Source: Massilia sp. Root418
GTDB lineage: Bacteria > Pseudomonadota > Gammaproteobacteria > Burkholderiales > Burkholderiaceae_D
Length of the DNA stretch: 64,000 nucleotides
NCBI RefSeq assembly: GCF_001425265.1
Contig: NZ_LMEC01000001.1
Coordinates: 454,036 to 518,035 of the forward strand
Reading direction: 5' to 3'
Under the pieces are notes generated by a model. That model saw nothing but the letters and a program-made list of their open reading frames with translations. It did no database searches and was not told where the DNA came from. Shown one piece after another: positions 42,447 through 51,352 of the stretch. The first letter of the stretch is position 1. Every line of letters starts with the position of its first letter. The position numbers and the translations under genes were made by a program.

Positions 42447-43516
42447 ATTCTGCGCCTGTTTCGTCTCCGACCGCTTTGTCCGGACCGTCCGTTCCCGCTG
42501 CCGCTGCCCCCGCAGCCGCGGCGCCGGCAAGCAGTTCGCGCTACATCATCCAGGACCGTCCTGGCTTCCGCCTGGGTGCCGCGCTGGGCCGCTGGGAAAG
42601 CCTGCTGGCGCTGCTGCTGGTGGCGGCCTTCGTTGTGTGCGGCGTCCTGCTGCCGAATTTCCTGGACCTGAATAACCTGGCCGACGGCACCTTCAACTTT
42701 AGCGAAAAGGCGCTGATCGCGCTGCCGATGGCGCTGTTGATCATCTGCCGCGAGATCGACATTTCCGTGGCCGGCACGCTGGCGCTGTCGTCGGTGGCCA
42801 TGGGTTACGCCAAATCCATCGGCCTGCCGCCGGAAAGCCTGCTGTTCGTGGCGCTGGCCACCGGCACTGCCTGCGGCTGGCTGAACGGCTGGCTGGTGAC
42901 GCGCTGGGCGCTGCCGTCCATCGTTGTTACCATCGGCACCGTGTCGCTGTTCCGGGGCCTGGCCAGCGTGGTGCTGGGCGACCAGGCCTACACCGGCTAT
43001 CCGCAGCTGATGATGGACTGGGGCCAGGGCTACTTCTTCGACTTCATCCCGCGCGAGTTCGTGGTGCTGCTGGTGTTCGCCGCCATTTTTGCGGTGGTGC
43101 TGCACGCCACGGCCTGGGGCCGCCGCATCTACGCCATCGGCAACAACCCCGTGGCCGCGCGCTTCTCCGGCATTCCGGTTGAGCGCTACCGCCTGGTGCT
43201 GTTCATGGTGGCGGGCGCCATGGCCGGCCTGGCCGCCTACCTGTTGACCGGCCGCATCGGCAGCACGCGACCCAACATCGCCATGGGCTGGGAGCTCGAG
43301 GTGATCACCATGGTGATCCTGGGTGGCGTCAGCATCGCCGGCGGCGCGGGCACCATCGGCGGCGTGCTGCTGGCCGTGCTCACGCTGGGCACTGTCACGT
43401 ATGGCCTGTCGCTGGCGAACATCCCGGGCATCTACATGACCATCGTGGTGGGCGTGCTGCTGCTGGTGACCATTGCGCTCCCACGCCTGCTGCGCGGGCG
43501 CAAGGTGGCCAAATGA
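42443..43516 (+). CDS. rhaQ: Rhamnose ABC transporter permease 2
   Basis: A 357-residue RbsC-type permease with a GTG start that overlaps the previous stop (GTGA) and a GGGAG site. A Ser/Pro/Ala-rich N-terminal tail of about 30 residues comes before the first membrane helix. CREIDISVAGTLALSS, VVTIGTVSLFRG and GGVSIAGGAGTIGGVLL are the conserved loops. It probably pairs with the first permease as a heterodimer. The stop overlaps the kinase ATG. Confidence 0.93.
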   Translation: MNSAPVSSPTALSGPSVPAAAAPAAAAPASSSRYIIQDRPGFRLGAALGRWESLLALLLVAAFVVCGVLLPNFLDLNNLADGTFNFSEKALIALPMALLIICREIDISVAGTLALSSVAMGYAKSIGLPPESLLFVALATGTACGWLNGWLVTRWALPSIVVTIGTVSLFRGLASVVLGDQAYTGYPQLMMDWGQGYFFDFIPREFVVLLVFAAIFAVVLHATAWGRRIYAIGNNPVAARFSGIPVERYRLVLFMVAGAMAGLAAYLLTGRIGSTRPNIAMGWELEVITMVILGGVSIAGGAGTIGGVLLAVLTLGTVTYGLSLANIPGIYMTIVVGVLLLVTIALPRLLRGRKVAK

Positions 43517-44976
43517 CGCCGTCCTCCCCAGCCCCCGCCACCATCGTCCTCGACATCGGCAAGACCAACGTCAAGCTGGCCCTGATCGATGCGGACGGCC
43601 ATACGCTGGCCGAGCGCCGCAGCCCGAACGCGGTGGTGCCGGATGGTTTGTACCCGCACCACGACACGGAGCGGATCTGGTCCTGGATGCTGGACGCCAT
43701 GCGCGGCTTCGCGCAGCTGGCACACGTGGGCGCCATCGTGCCCGTCACGCACGGCGCCACCGCCGCGCTGGTGGACGAGGAAGGCCTGGTGCTGCCGGTG
43801 CTGGATTACGAAGACGAGCTGCCGCCTTCACAGGATGCGGCGTACCGCGCGCTGCGGCCGCCCTACTCGTCCAGCTATTCGCCGCTGCTGCCCGCCGGCC
43901 TGAATTTGGGCCGCCAGCTGGCCTGGCAGGCGCATGCCTACCCCGGGCAGTTCGGGCGCGCGCGCCACATCCTGATGTATCCGCAGTACTGGGCCTGGCG
44001 CCTGAGCGGCGTGGCCGCCAGCGAAGTGACTTCGCTCGGCTGCCATACCGATCTCTGGCAGCCGGCCCGGCAGCAGTATTCGTCGATGGTGGAACGCATG
44101 GGCTGGAGCGCGCTGTTTCCGCCGCTGCGGCCGGCCTGGGCCCCGCTGGGTCCACTGAAACCCGAACTGGCGGCGCAAACCGGCTTGCCGGCAGACTGCA
44201 AGGTGGTATGCGGCATCCACGACAGCAACGCCTCGCTGCTGCGGCACCTGCAGGGCGCGCCGCGCACCGTGCTGTCCACCGGCACCTGGGTGATCGCCGC
44301 CGCCATCGGCATGCCGCTGGATGGCCTGCGCGAAGCGGGCGACATGCTGGCCAACAGCAACGCGCTGGGCGAACCGGTGGCGTGCATGCGGTTCATGGGC
44401 GGCCGCGAGTTCGGCGAACTGGCCGGTGCCGAACCGGTCCAGTGCAGTGCCGACGACTTGCAGCGCCTGATCGCGCGGCAGACCATGGCCCTGCCATGCT
44501 TTGCCTCGGCCGGCGGCCCGTTCGGCGGGCGCGCCGGATCGGTGGCAGGACCGGCGCCGCAGACGGCGAAGGAGCGCTATGCGCTGGCCACGCTGTATTG
44601 CGTGCTGATGAGCGACTATTGCTTGACGGCGCTGGGCGCCTGCCAAGGCGAGATCGTGGTGGAAGGCAGCTATACCGGTAATCCCTATTTCGCGCCGCTG
44701 CTGGCCGCGCTGCGGCCCGGGCAGGCGGTCCTCAGCTCGGACGACGCGAGCGGCACCACCTGCGGCGCCTGGATGCTGGCGCATTGGCCGGCTACAGGGG
44801 GCGCGGCGATCGGCCGCGCGACGGGCGGCGCGCCAGCCGATGCTGCCGCCGTTGCGGATGCTGCGGATGCTGCGGATGCTGCCACTGCTGCCGGTGGCAC
44901 CGCTGCCCGTGGCACTGCCCCCTTGGCGCTGCCCGGCTGGGCCGCCTATCGCGAACGCTGGCTGGCTGCGCTCTAG
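43513..44976 (+). CDS. rhaK: L-rhamnulokinase (FGGY family)
   Basis: A 487-residue sugar kinase with the ATP/Mg loop VLDIGKTNVKLAL at the start, the Asp-containing GIHDSNASLL, and LSTGTWVIAA. It phosphorylates L-rhamnulose for the aldolase. In rhizobia RhaK is also needed for transporter activity, and here too the kinase is coupled to the permease genes by a four-base overlap. An Ala/Asp repeat insert lies about 35 residues before the C-terminus, after the last conserved block CGAWMLAHWP. Confidence 0.93.
   Translation: MTPSSPAPATIVLDIGKTNVKLALIDADGHTLAERRSPNAVVPDGLYPHHDTERIWSWMLDAMRGFAQLAHVGAIVPVTHGATAALVDEEGLVLPVLDYEDELPPSQDAAYRALRPPYSSSYSPLLPAGLNLGRQLAWQAHAYPGQFGRARHILMYPQYWAWRLSGVAASEVTSLGCHTDLWQPARQQYSSMVERMGWSALFPPLRPAWAPLGPLKPELAAQTGLPADCKVVCGIHDSNASLLRHLQGAPRTVLSTGTWVIAAAIGMPLDGLREAGDMLANSNALGEPVACMRFMGGREFGELAGAEPVQCSADDLQRLIARQTMALPCFASAGGPFGGRAGSVAGPAPQTAKERYALATLYCVLMSDYCLTALGACQGEIVVEGSYTGNPYFAPLLAALRPGQAVLSSDDASGTTCGAWMLAHWPATGGAAIGRATGGAPADAAAVADAADAADAATAAGGTAARGTAPLALPGWAAYRERWLAAL
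44853..44886 (+). repeat. 9-base tandem repeat in the rhamnulokinase gene
   Basis: Three to four copies of gatgctgcg encode Asp-Ala-Ala units near the C-terminus, outside the conserved kinase fold. Likely length-variable between strains. Confidence 0.8.
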
Positions 44977-45082
44977 GCCAGCCGCCGCCGGATCAGGCAA
45001 GAAACGCGTCGGATCGGTCTACCGCTGGGCGGTGCTGCCGGGGGAAAATTGCTGATACTTTCTCAGCTTAAGGACAATCCCC

Positions 45083-46138
45083 ATGCAAGTACACGCTTAC
45101 GGCGCCCACAGCGGCGACACCCCGCTGGTCCCGATGGCGATCACCCGCCGCGCGCCGGGACCGCACGATGTGCAGATCGATATCGCATACTGCGGCATCT
45201 GCCATTCCGATTTACACCAGGTGCGCGCCGAGTGGGCGGGCACGCAGTTCCCTTGCGTACCTGGGCACGAAATCGTCGGCCGCGTCTCGGCTGTCGGTGT
45301 GCACGTGGCTGGGTTCCAGCCGGGAGACCTGGTCGGCGTAGGCTGCCTGGTGGACAGCTGCCGGCACTGTGCCGAATGCGGCGAGGGGCTGGAAAACTAC
45401 TGCGACGGCATGGTGGGCACCTACAACTTCCCCACGCCGGACGCGCCGGGCTGGACGCAGGGCGGCTATTCCCAGGCCATCGTGGTGCACGAGCGCTATG
45501 TACTGCGCATCCGCCATCCTGAAGCGGCGCTTGCCGCAGTCGCGCCGTTGCTTTGCGCTGGCATTACCACGTATTCGCCGCTGCGCCACTGGCAGGCGGG
45601 CCCGGGCAAAAAGGTGGGCGTGGTCGGCATCGGCGGCCTGGGTCACATGGGCATCAAGCTGGCGCACGCCATGGGCGCGCACGTGGTGGCGTTCACCACA
45701 TCCGACGCCAAGCGGGCGGCGGCACTGGAGCTGGGCGCCGACGAGGTGGTGGTGTCGCGTAACGCGGACGAGATGGCGGCGCACGCCAAGAGCTTCGACC
45801 TGATCGTCAACACGGTCGCCGCGCCGCACGACCTGGACGCCTTCCTCGTGCTGCTCAAGCGCGACGGGACCATGACGCTGGTGGGTGCGCCCGCCAGCCC
45901 GCATCCTTCGCCCAATGTGTTCAACCTGCTCATGCAGCGCCGCAGCATTGCCGGCTCCATGATAGGCGGCATCCCCGAGACCCAGGAAATGCTGGACTTC
46001 TGCGCCGCACACGGCATCGTGGCGGATATCGAACTGATCCCGGCCGGCGAGATCAATTCGGCCTATGAACGCATGCTCAAGGGTGACGTCAACTACCGCT
46101 TCGTGATCGACAACGCCACCCTGTCCGTGCCCGCCTGA
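45083..46138 (+). CDS. Zinc-dependent NAD(P) alcohol dehydrogenase (YahK/CAD type)
   Basis: A 351-residue medium-chain dehydrogenase. CGICHSDLHQ and GHEIVGRV give the catalytic zinc ligands, CRHCAECGEGLENYC the structural zinc site, and GIGGLGHMGIKLA the cofactor fold. YahK-like enzymes reduce broad aldehydes with NADPH. It follows rhamnulokinase after 106 bases with its own AAGGA site, so reduction of lactaldehyde to propanediol is a possible link but not shown. Confidence 0.92.
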   Translation: MQVHAYGAHSGDTPLVPMAITRRAPGPHDVQIDIAYCGICHSDLHQVRAEWAGTQFPCVPGHEIVGRVSAVGVHVAGFQPGDLVGVGCLVDSCRHCAECGEGLENYCDGMVGTYNFPTPDAPGWTQGGYSQAIVVHERYVLRIRHPEAALAAVAPLLCAGITTYSPLRHWQAGPGKKVGVVGIGGLGHMGIKLAHAMGAHVVAFTTSDAKRAAALELGADEVVVSRNADEMAAHAKSFDLIVNTVAAPHDLDAFLVLLKRDGTMTLVGAPASPHPSPNVFNLLMQRRSIAGSMIGGIPETQEMLDFCAAHGIVADIELIPAGEINSAYERMLKGDVNYRFVIDNATLSVPA

Positions 46139-46172
46139 TCAGCGGTCACTAGTCAGCGGTCGTGGGCAGCGC

Positions 46173-46652
46173 TCAGGCGGCGCCACGAACCGCCGCCTCG
46201 ATCCTGGAGACGTCGATCTTGCGCATCTCCATCATCGCCGCGAAAGCGCGCTGCGCCACCTCGCCGCCCTGCGACATGGCCTTGGTCAGCACGCGCGGCG
46301 TGATTTGCCAGGAGAGGCCCCATTTGTCCTTGCACCAGCCGCAGGCGCTTTCCTGGCCGCCGTTTTCCACGATGGCGTTCCAGTAACGGTCGGTCTCGGC
46401 CTGGTCGTCGGTGGCGATCTGGAAGGAGAAGGCCTCGCTATGCGTGAAGGCCTTGCCGCCGTTCAGGCCGATGCACGGAATACCGCAGACGGTGAACTCC
46501 ACCGTCAGCACCTGCCCTGCCTTACCGCCTGGGAAATCACCCGGCGCGCGATGCACGGCGCCCACTGCACTGTCCGGAAAGGTGCGGGCGTAAAACTGCG
46601 CCGCCTCTTCCGCTTCACTGTCATACCAAAGGCAAATCGTATTTTTGTTCAT
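46173..46652 (-). CDS. VOC-superfamily protein (PhnB-like)
   Basis: A 159-residue member of the PhnB / '3-demethylubiquinone methyltransferase-like' VOC group. ICLWYDSEAEEAAQFYARTFPDS, FTVCGIPCIGLNGG and ACGWCKDKWGLSWQITP are family hallmarks. The biological substrate is unknown. GGAGAC precedes the ATG. It converges on the alcohol dehydrogenase gene, 34 bases apart, and has no evident tie to pectin use. Confidence 0.88.
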   Translation of the reverse strand: MNKNTICLWYDSEAEEAAQFYARTFPDSAVGAVHRAPGDFPGGKAGQVLTVEFTVCGIPCIGLNGGKAFTHSEAFSFQIATDDQAETDRYWNAIVENGGQESACGWCKDKWGLSWQITPRVLTKAMSQGGEVAQRAFAAMMEMRKIDVSRIEAAVRGAA

Positions 46653-46767
46653 GTACAGTCTCCTTTCAGTCTCGCTGTTGGCAGTCCGGGATTCGGCCCA
46701 CCAGCATACTAGCCTGCTTTGCCGCGCAGCGCACGTCTATCGGTTCGGCGCCACTAGCCGGGCGCAG

Positions 46768-48729
46768 CTACGGCGCAGGGGCTTTCAAAAGGATATCCGT
46801 GGGCCGGTCGCGGTCGGCGCGGAGGACGCCGCCGGATTCCATCAGCTCAACGACCTGGATCGCGCTGCGGCGCTGCTCCGTGCCGTCCAGCTTGGCGTCC
46901 GCACCGCGCCGGCCGGGATGCGTGAAATAGAACAGGTAGGCACGGCCGCCGCTCACCACCACGTCGGCGTGGCCGCCCTGCACCTGGTCGTCGACGCCCT
47001 GGCCGGGCGCCTGCAGCAGGTTGTCCGGCTGGCGGGTCCAGCTCACGGCATCGCTTGAACGGTACACGCCCAGCCCGCGCCATACGTCGGTGATCATCCA
47101 CCACGCGCCGCGCCACTGGAACACTTTCGGGCCTTCGCCCGCCTGGTCGGACACGGCGCGGCCACGGTCGGTCCAGGTCTTCAGGTCCGCGCTGTCGGCG
47201 TAGTAGATGGATTTCTTGTCGGCTTCGTTGTTGTACCACATGCGCCAGCCGCCGCCAGGCAGCCGGGCCACGCAGGCGTCGATGATGCGGTCGGACGCCA
47301 GCTTGAGCGGCTCCGGATTGCGCCAGTTGCGCATGTCGGTACTGGTCAGGTGCACCATGTGGCGCGGGTGCTTCCAGTCCTGGAATACGCCCGGCACCAC
47401 GGTCAGATACATATGGTAGACGCCGTCGTCGCCCTGCACGATCTCGGGTGCCCAGTGCGTGGCATCCTTGCCGCCCATGGCGGACGGCAGCTCGACGTCC
47501 GCCGTTCCCGAATAGGTCCACGTGGCGCCGCTGTCGTCCGATTCGGCAATGCCGATGCGGGTGCCGTGCACCCACTCCACGCCGGATAAGCCGGCCGAAC
47601 TGGCGCGGCGGTTGGTGTAGTACATCCACCATTTGCCGCGCGCCGCGTTCCACACCACCACCGGGTCGGCGGCACCGTCTTCCACCGGGTCGCGGAACAG
47701 CGGCTTGGCGGCCACCCGTGGCTGGTCGGGCACGGGCTCGCCGAATGCCGGCGTGCCGTCGGCATGCCAGTGCAGTGCTTGCGCGCGGGTGTGGCGGTTC
47801 GGGTCGCGCAGCGGATCGCCCTTGATGTCGCGGTAGTCGCGCGCATGGTAGACCAGCACGTCGGTCTTGCCGTCCGGCGTGGTGGTGAAGGAATTGTGGC
47901 CGGGACCGTACTGGCCGTTGGCGCTCTTGAACACCGGCACAGGCGACTTGCGCCAGGATGACGGGTCCAGCAGCCTGGCGTCGGCCGGCGCGCTCAGCAA
48001 GCCCATGGCGTAGTTGGCGTCCGTGGCGCTGGCCGAATAGGTGAGAAACACGCGGCCATTGCGCACCAGCGCGGACGGCGCTTCGTTCACATCATGCTTC
48101 ACCTTTTCCCATGCAAATTCGGGATGGGACAGCATCGTGGCCGGGCCCTTGATGGACAGCGGCGTGTCCATCTCGGCCAGGTAGATATTGGTGCCCTGGT
48201 AGGCCGGTTCCGCGCCACGCTGGGTCCAGGCCAGGTAGCGCTTGCCGTCCAGCGCGAACGTGGTGGCGTCCAGCGCGAAGCTTTCCCAGCCGGTCTTGAG
48301 CTGGCCGCGCTCTATCCATTTGCCCTGCAGCGGATCGGCGGCACTGTTCTCCAGCACGTACAGGCGGATCTCCCAATGCGCGTCGGCGCGGCCGGCGGTG
48401 AAATAGATGTACCACTTGCCGTCGATGCGGTGCAGCTCGGGCGCCCAGATGTGGTAGCTCATCGGACCGCTGGCGTGCTTGCGCCACACCACCTGCGCCT
48501 GTGCGCTGCCCAGGTCATCGAGCGTGCGCGCGCGGCGCAGCTCGATGCGGTCGTACTCCGGCACCGTGGCGGTGAAGTAGTAGTAGCCGTCACTGTGCAG
48601 CGTAACGTGGGGATCGGCGCGCTGGCGTACCAGCGGGTTGGCGAATACGGGGTCGGCGGCCGGCGCCGGCGGCACGGCGAACAACGCCGCCAGTATGGCG
48701 GCGGCGGAAAGCAAGGGTTTTGAGTGCAT
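46768..48729 (-). CDS. Exported tandem five-bladed-propeller glycosidase (GH43-like)
   Basis: A 653-residue protein with a signal peptide (about 1-24). Two propeller modules are present. The first (about 28-330) has ADPHVTLHSDGYYYFTAT with the catalytic Asp position and VNEAPSAL with the Glu, like GH43 arabinofuranosidases. The second (about 350-640) has ADPVVVWNAARGKWWMYYTN and HWAPEIVQGDDGVYHMYLT and looks like a degenerate sister. It probably trims arabinose from pectic side chains. It stands alone, well separated from the main operons. Confidence 0.82.
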   Translation of the reverse strand: MHSKPLLSAAAILAALFAVPPAPAADPVFANPLVRQRADPHVTLHSDGYYYFTATVPEYDRIELRRARTLDDLGSAQAQVVWRKHASGPMSYHIWAPELHRIDGKWYIYFTAGRADAHWEIRLYVLENSAADPLQGKWIERGQLKTGWESFALDATTFALDGKRYLAWTQRGAEPAYQGTNIYLAEMDTPLSIKGPATMLSHPEFAWEKVKHDVNEAPSALVRNGRVFLTYSASATDANYAMGLLSAPADARLLDPSSWRKSPVPVFKSANGQYGPGHNSFTTTPDGKTDVLVYHARDYRDIKGDPLRDPNRHTRAQALHWHADGTPAFGEPVPDQPRVAAKPLFRDPVEDGAADPVVVWNAARGKWWMYYTNRRASSAGLSGVEWVHGTRIGIAESDDSGATWTYSGTADVELPSAMGGKDATHWAPEIVQGDDGVYHMYLTVVPGVFQDWKHPRHMVHLTSTDMRNWRNPEPLKLASDRIIDACVARLPGGGWRMWYNNEADKKSIYYADSADLKTWTDRGRAVSDQAGEGPKVFQWRGAWWMITDVWRGLGVYRSSDAVSWTRQPDNLLQAPGQGVDDQVQGGHADVVVSGGRAYLFYFTHPGRRGADAKLDGTEQRRSAIQVVELMESGGVLRADRDRPTDILLKAPAP

Positions 48730-48854
48730 AGGTGGTGGTCAGGTACGCTGTGTCCCGGAGAAGCCGGGCGCTTGCCGTGGCATTTTAAGTGAGCCCGGCG
48801 GCAAGGCCTGCACGCGTACGGAAACAATCACCGGGATGAGCGCATGCGCGCGCG

Positions 48855-48882
48855 AAAAAAAACCGCGCCTCCCGGACGCGGT
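48855..48882 (-). terminator. Rho-independent terminator after the chemotaxis receptor gene
   Basis: On the reverse strand ACCGCG and CGCGGT form a stem around a GC-rich loop, followed by eight T residues. It lies 42 bases beyond the stop of the methyl-accepting protein gene. Confidence 0.85.
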
Positions 48883-48923
48883 CTTGTCGGCAATCGCCGC
48901 AGTGTATTGGCCGGAGGCCGGGA

Positions 48924-50672
48924 TCAGAACTCTTCCCAGTCGTCGCTGGCCGGTTTGGCGTTGGCCAGCTTGGCCGGCGCGGCGCGCTTGGCCGCTGGCG
49001 CCTGCGGGGCGCGCGCCACGGCCTTGCCGATAGGCGCTACCTTGGCGCGGCTGGCGGCTGGCCTTGGTGCAGCCTTGGGCGCCGTGGAGGTCTGCGCGGC
49101 GCTGATCTTGAAGGCGGCCACCGCCTGCGACAGTTCCTCGGCCTGGTCGCGCATCAGCTGCGCGGCGGCGGCGGTTTCTTCCACCAGCGATGCGTTCTCC
49201 TGGGTGACCTGGTCCATCTGCGTGATGGCCTGGTGTACCTGGGCGATGCCGGCGTTCTGCTCGTCGGTTGCGGCGCTGATGGCGGCCACGATGTCGGTCA
49301 CCTGGCGCACGCTGGTCACCACCTGGCTCATGGTGGCGCCAGCCTGCTCGACCAGCTTGGTGCCGGAACCGACCTTGTCCACCGAGTCCTCGATCAGCAC
49401 CTTGATTTCCTTGGCCGCAGCAGCCGAACGCTGCGCCAGGTTGCGCACTTCGGTTGCCACGACGGCGAAGCCGCGGCCCTGCTCACCTGCGCGCGCCGCT
49501 TCCACGGCCGCGTTCAGCGCCAGGATATTGGTCTGGAAGGCGATACCGTCAATCACGCTGATGATGTCCACGATCTTGCGCGACGATTCGTTAATCGACG
49601 ACATGGTCTGCGTCACCTGGTCGACCACGCTGCCGCCCTGCACCGCCACGTCGGACGCGGACAGCGCCAGCTGGTTGGCCTGGCGCGCGTTGTCCGCGTT
49701 CTGGCCGACGGTGGAACTCAGTTCTTCCATGCTGGACGCGGTCTGCTCCAGCGCCGCAGCCTGCGAGGCGGTACGCGAGGACAGGTCGCCGGTGCCGGCC
49801 GCGATCTGCTGCGAAGCCGAGCTCACGGTCTCGGTCGAGGCGCGCACCTTGCCCACCACGTTGCCGATATCGGTGAGCAGCTTGTTGAAGGCGACTGCCG
49901 TGTGGCCCACCTCGTCCATGCGTTCCACCCGCACCTGGTGCGTCAGGTCCAGCGACTGGCTGACATCTTCCAGCGTGCCCTGGATGTTGCTCAGGCTGAC
50001 GCTGATGATGCGGTACAGCTGGAATCCGAGGAAACCGGTCACCACCAGCGCCGCCACGATCACGCCCACCAGCAGGGTGAAGGCCGATTTGTAGGCCGCG
50101 ATGGATTCGGCACGCACCTTGTCGATCAGGGTGTTGTTGTACGCGATGTGGTCGTCCAGCGCCTTCTTGACGCCGGCCGCGCCGATCGCCAGCGGCGAAC
50201 CGCCCACCAGCGTGGCGCGCACGCCGTCCATATCGCCCGCGTGGGACGCAGCCAGGAAAGGCACCAGCGCCTTGCGGTAGGTGGCCATGGCTTCGCGGTC
50301 CGCTTCCACCATCTTGCGGTCGGTTTCGTCGGTGGCGTTCTCTTTTTCATACTTGGCCAGGATCTCGTCGAACTTGGCGTGCGCATCGTTGTAGGCCTTT
50401 AGCAGCGATGCCTTGTCCGGCATCTTGCACGGGTCCGGGCACTCGGCCGGGGCCGGCGCGGAAAACACCGACAGGCGGTAGCCGGCCAGGCGGCTGTCGG
50501 AGACGGCATTCTTCGCCATGTTCAAGCCGGCGATGCTGGGAATCAGCTCGGTCTGCACGGTGTCAAGGCGGGCTTGCGCGCGCTGCAGCTGCAACACGCC
50601 GTTTGCGCCGACAAACAGCAGCGCCAATAACGCCACGGACAGGGTCAACATCAGGCGCTTGGTAATGGTCAT
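48924..50672 (-). CDS. Methyl-accepting chemotaxis protein
   Basis: A 582-residue receptor. One N-terminal membrane helix, a four-helix-bundle periplasmic sensor (about 30-190), a second helix (about 193-215), HAMP, and a signalling domain with the hairpin tip [33 protein letters not shown]. After an Ala/Pro/Lys-rich tether the protein ends in DDWEEF, close to the xWxxF-type pentapeptide that docks CheR/CheB. The periplasmic part has two Cys in [11 protein letters not shown], possibly a disulfide. Ligand unknown. Confidence 0.94.
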   Translation of the reverse strand: MTITKRLMLTLSVALLALLFVGANGVLQLQRAQARLDTVQTELIPSIAGLNMAKNAVSDSRLAGYRLSVFSAPAPAECPDPCKMPDKASLLKAYNDAHAKFDEILAKYEKENATDETDRKMVEADREAMATYRKALVPFLAASHAGDMDGVRATLVGGSPLAIGAAGVKKALDDHIAYNNTLIDKVRAESIAAYKSAFTLLVGVIVAALVVTGFLGFQLYRIISVSLSNIQGTLEDVSQSLDLTHQVRVERMDEVGHTAVAFNKLLTDIGNVVGKVRASTETVSSASQQIAAGTGDLSSRTASQAAALEQTASSMEELSSTVGQNADNARQANQLALSASDVAVQGGSVVDQVTQTMSSINESSRKIVDIISVIDGIAFQTNILALNAAVEAARAGEQGRGFAVVATEVRNLAQRSAAAAKEIKVLIEDSVDKVGSGTKLVEQAGATMSQVVTSVRQVTDIVAAISAATDEQNAGIAQVHQAITQMDQVTQENASLVEETAAAAQLMRDQAEELSQAVAAFKISAAQTSTAPKAAPRPAASRAKVAPIGKAVARAPQAPAAKRAAPAKLANAKPASDDWEEF

Positions 50673-50801
50673 GTGATTCTTCTCTTAATGGATTTGGACT
50701 GGAACGGGCTGGCGAAGCATCGCCATGTGGATCGTTTGTGACTATCTTGTTACAAGGCAACTACCTTCATTCCCATTGTAACTAGCGTGCCTGCTCTTGG
50801 C

Positions 50802-50807
50802 TATAAT
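50802..50807 (+). promoter_or_regulatory. Perfect -10 hexamer TATAAT before the PagP-like gene
   Basis: TATAAT lies 40 bases before the chosen ATG. A TTGTAA at 50776 is the best -35 but leaves 20 bases of spacing, longer than ideal. Confidence 0.45.
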
Positions 50808-50847
50808 GCCGGGACTGCCGGACCGGCATTTATCAAGGACTGTTGGC

Positions 50848-51351
50848 ATGACACATCACGTAGCCGCGTATTTCACCGTTGCAGCCCTTGCGGCTATCCC
50901 TATGCTAGCCACCGCCGCCGACGCGAACCCTTTCGAGCTGGTCGAGGACAAGCCGCTCAGCGAACTGTGGATCAACCCGGGCTTTTATTCCTACCATTTT
51001 GACCGAGAAAAGAACTTGAATGACCGCAACCCGGGCATCGGCGCCGAGTACCGCTTTTCCACTGTCGCGGCGGCGACGGCGGGCCGTTTTTACAATAGCG
51101 ACCGGAAATATTCCAATTACGCGGGCGTGTACTACCAGCCCTTCGCCATCGGTCCGGTGCGCTTCGGCGCGGTGGTTGGCGGCTTCAACGGCTACCCTAA
51201 AATGCGCGACGGCGGCTGGTTCCTGGCCGCCATCCCCGTCATGAGCTTCGAATACCAGCGCGTGGGCGCCAACATCGCCGTCATCCCGCGCTACAAGGAC
51301 AGGCTGTATGGCGCACTATCAGTGCAGCTGAAGTTTAAACTGACAGACTGA
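50848..51351 (+). CDS. PagP-like outer-membrane beta-barrel protein
   Basis: A 167-residue protein with a signal peptide (about 1-24). GFYSYHFDREKNLNDRNPGIGAEYRF near the start and IPVMSFEYQRVGANIAVIPRYKD with a terminal YGALSVQLKFKL resemble the first and last strands of PagP, the lipid A palmitoyltransferase, and the phage-like barrel proteins related to it. The His in YSYHFD could match the PagP catalytic His, but Asp and Ser partners are not certain. The ATG at 50848 follows AAGGAC. It ends one base before the EAL gene, so they are probably co-transcribed. Confidence 0.6.
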   Translation: MTHHVAAYFTVAALAAIPMLATAADANPFELVEDKPLSELWINPGFYSYHFDREKNLNDRNPGIGAEYRFSTVAAATAGRFYNSDRKYSNYAGVYYQPFAIGPVRFGAVVGGFNGYPKMRDGGWFLAAIPVMSFEYQRVGANIAVIPRYKDRLYGALSVQLKFKLTD

Positions 51352-51352
51352 C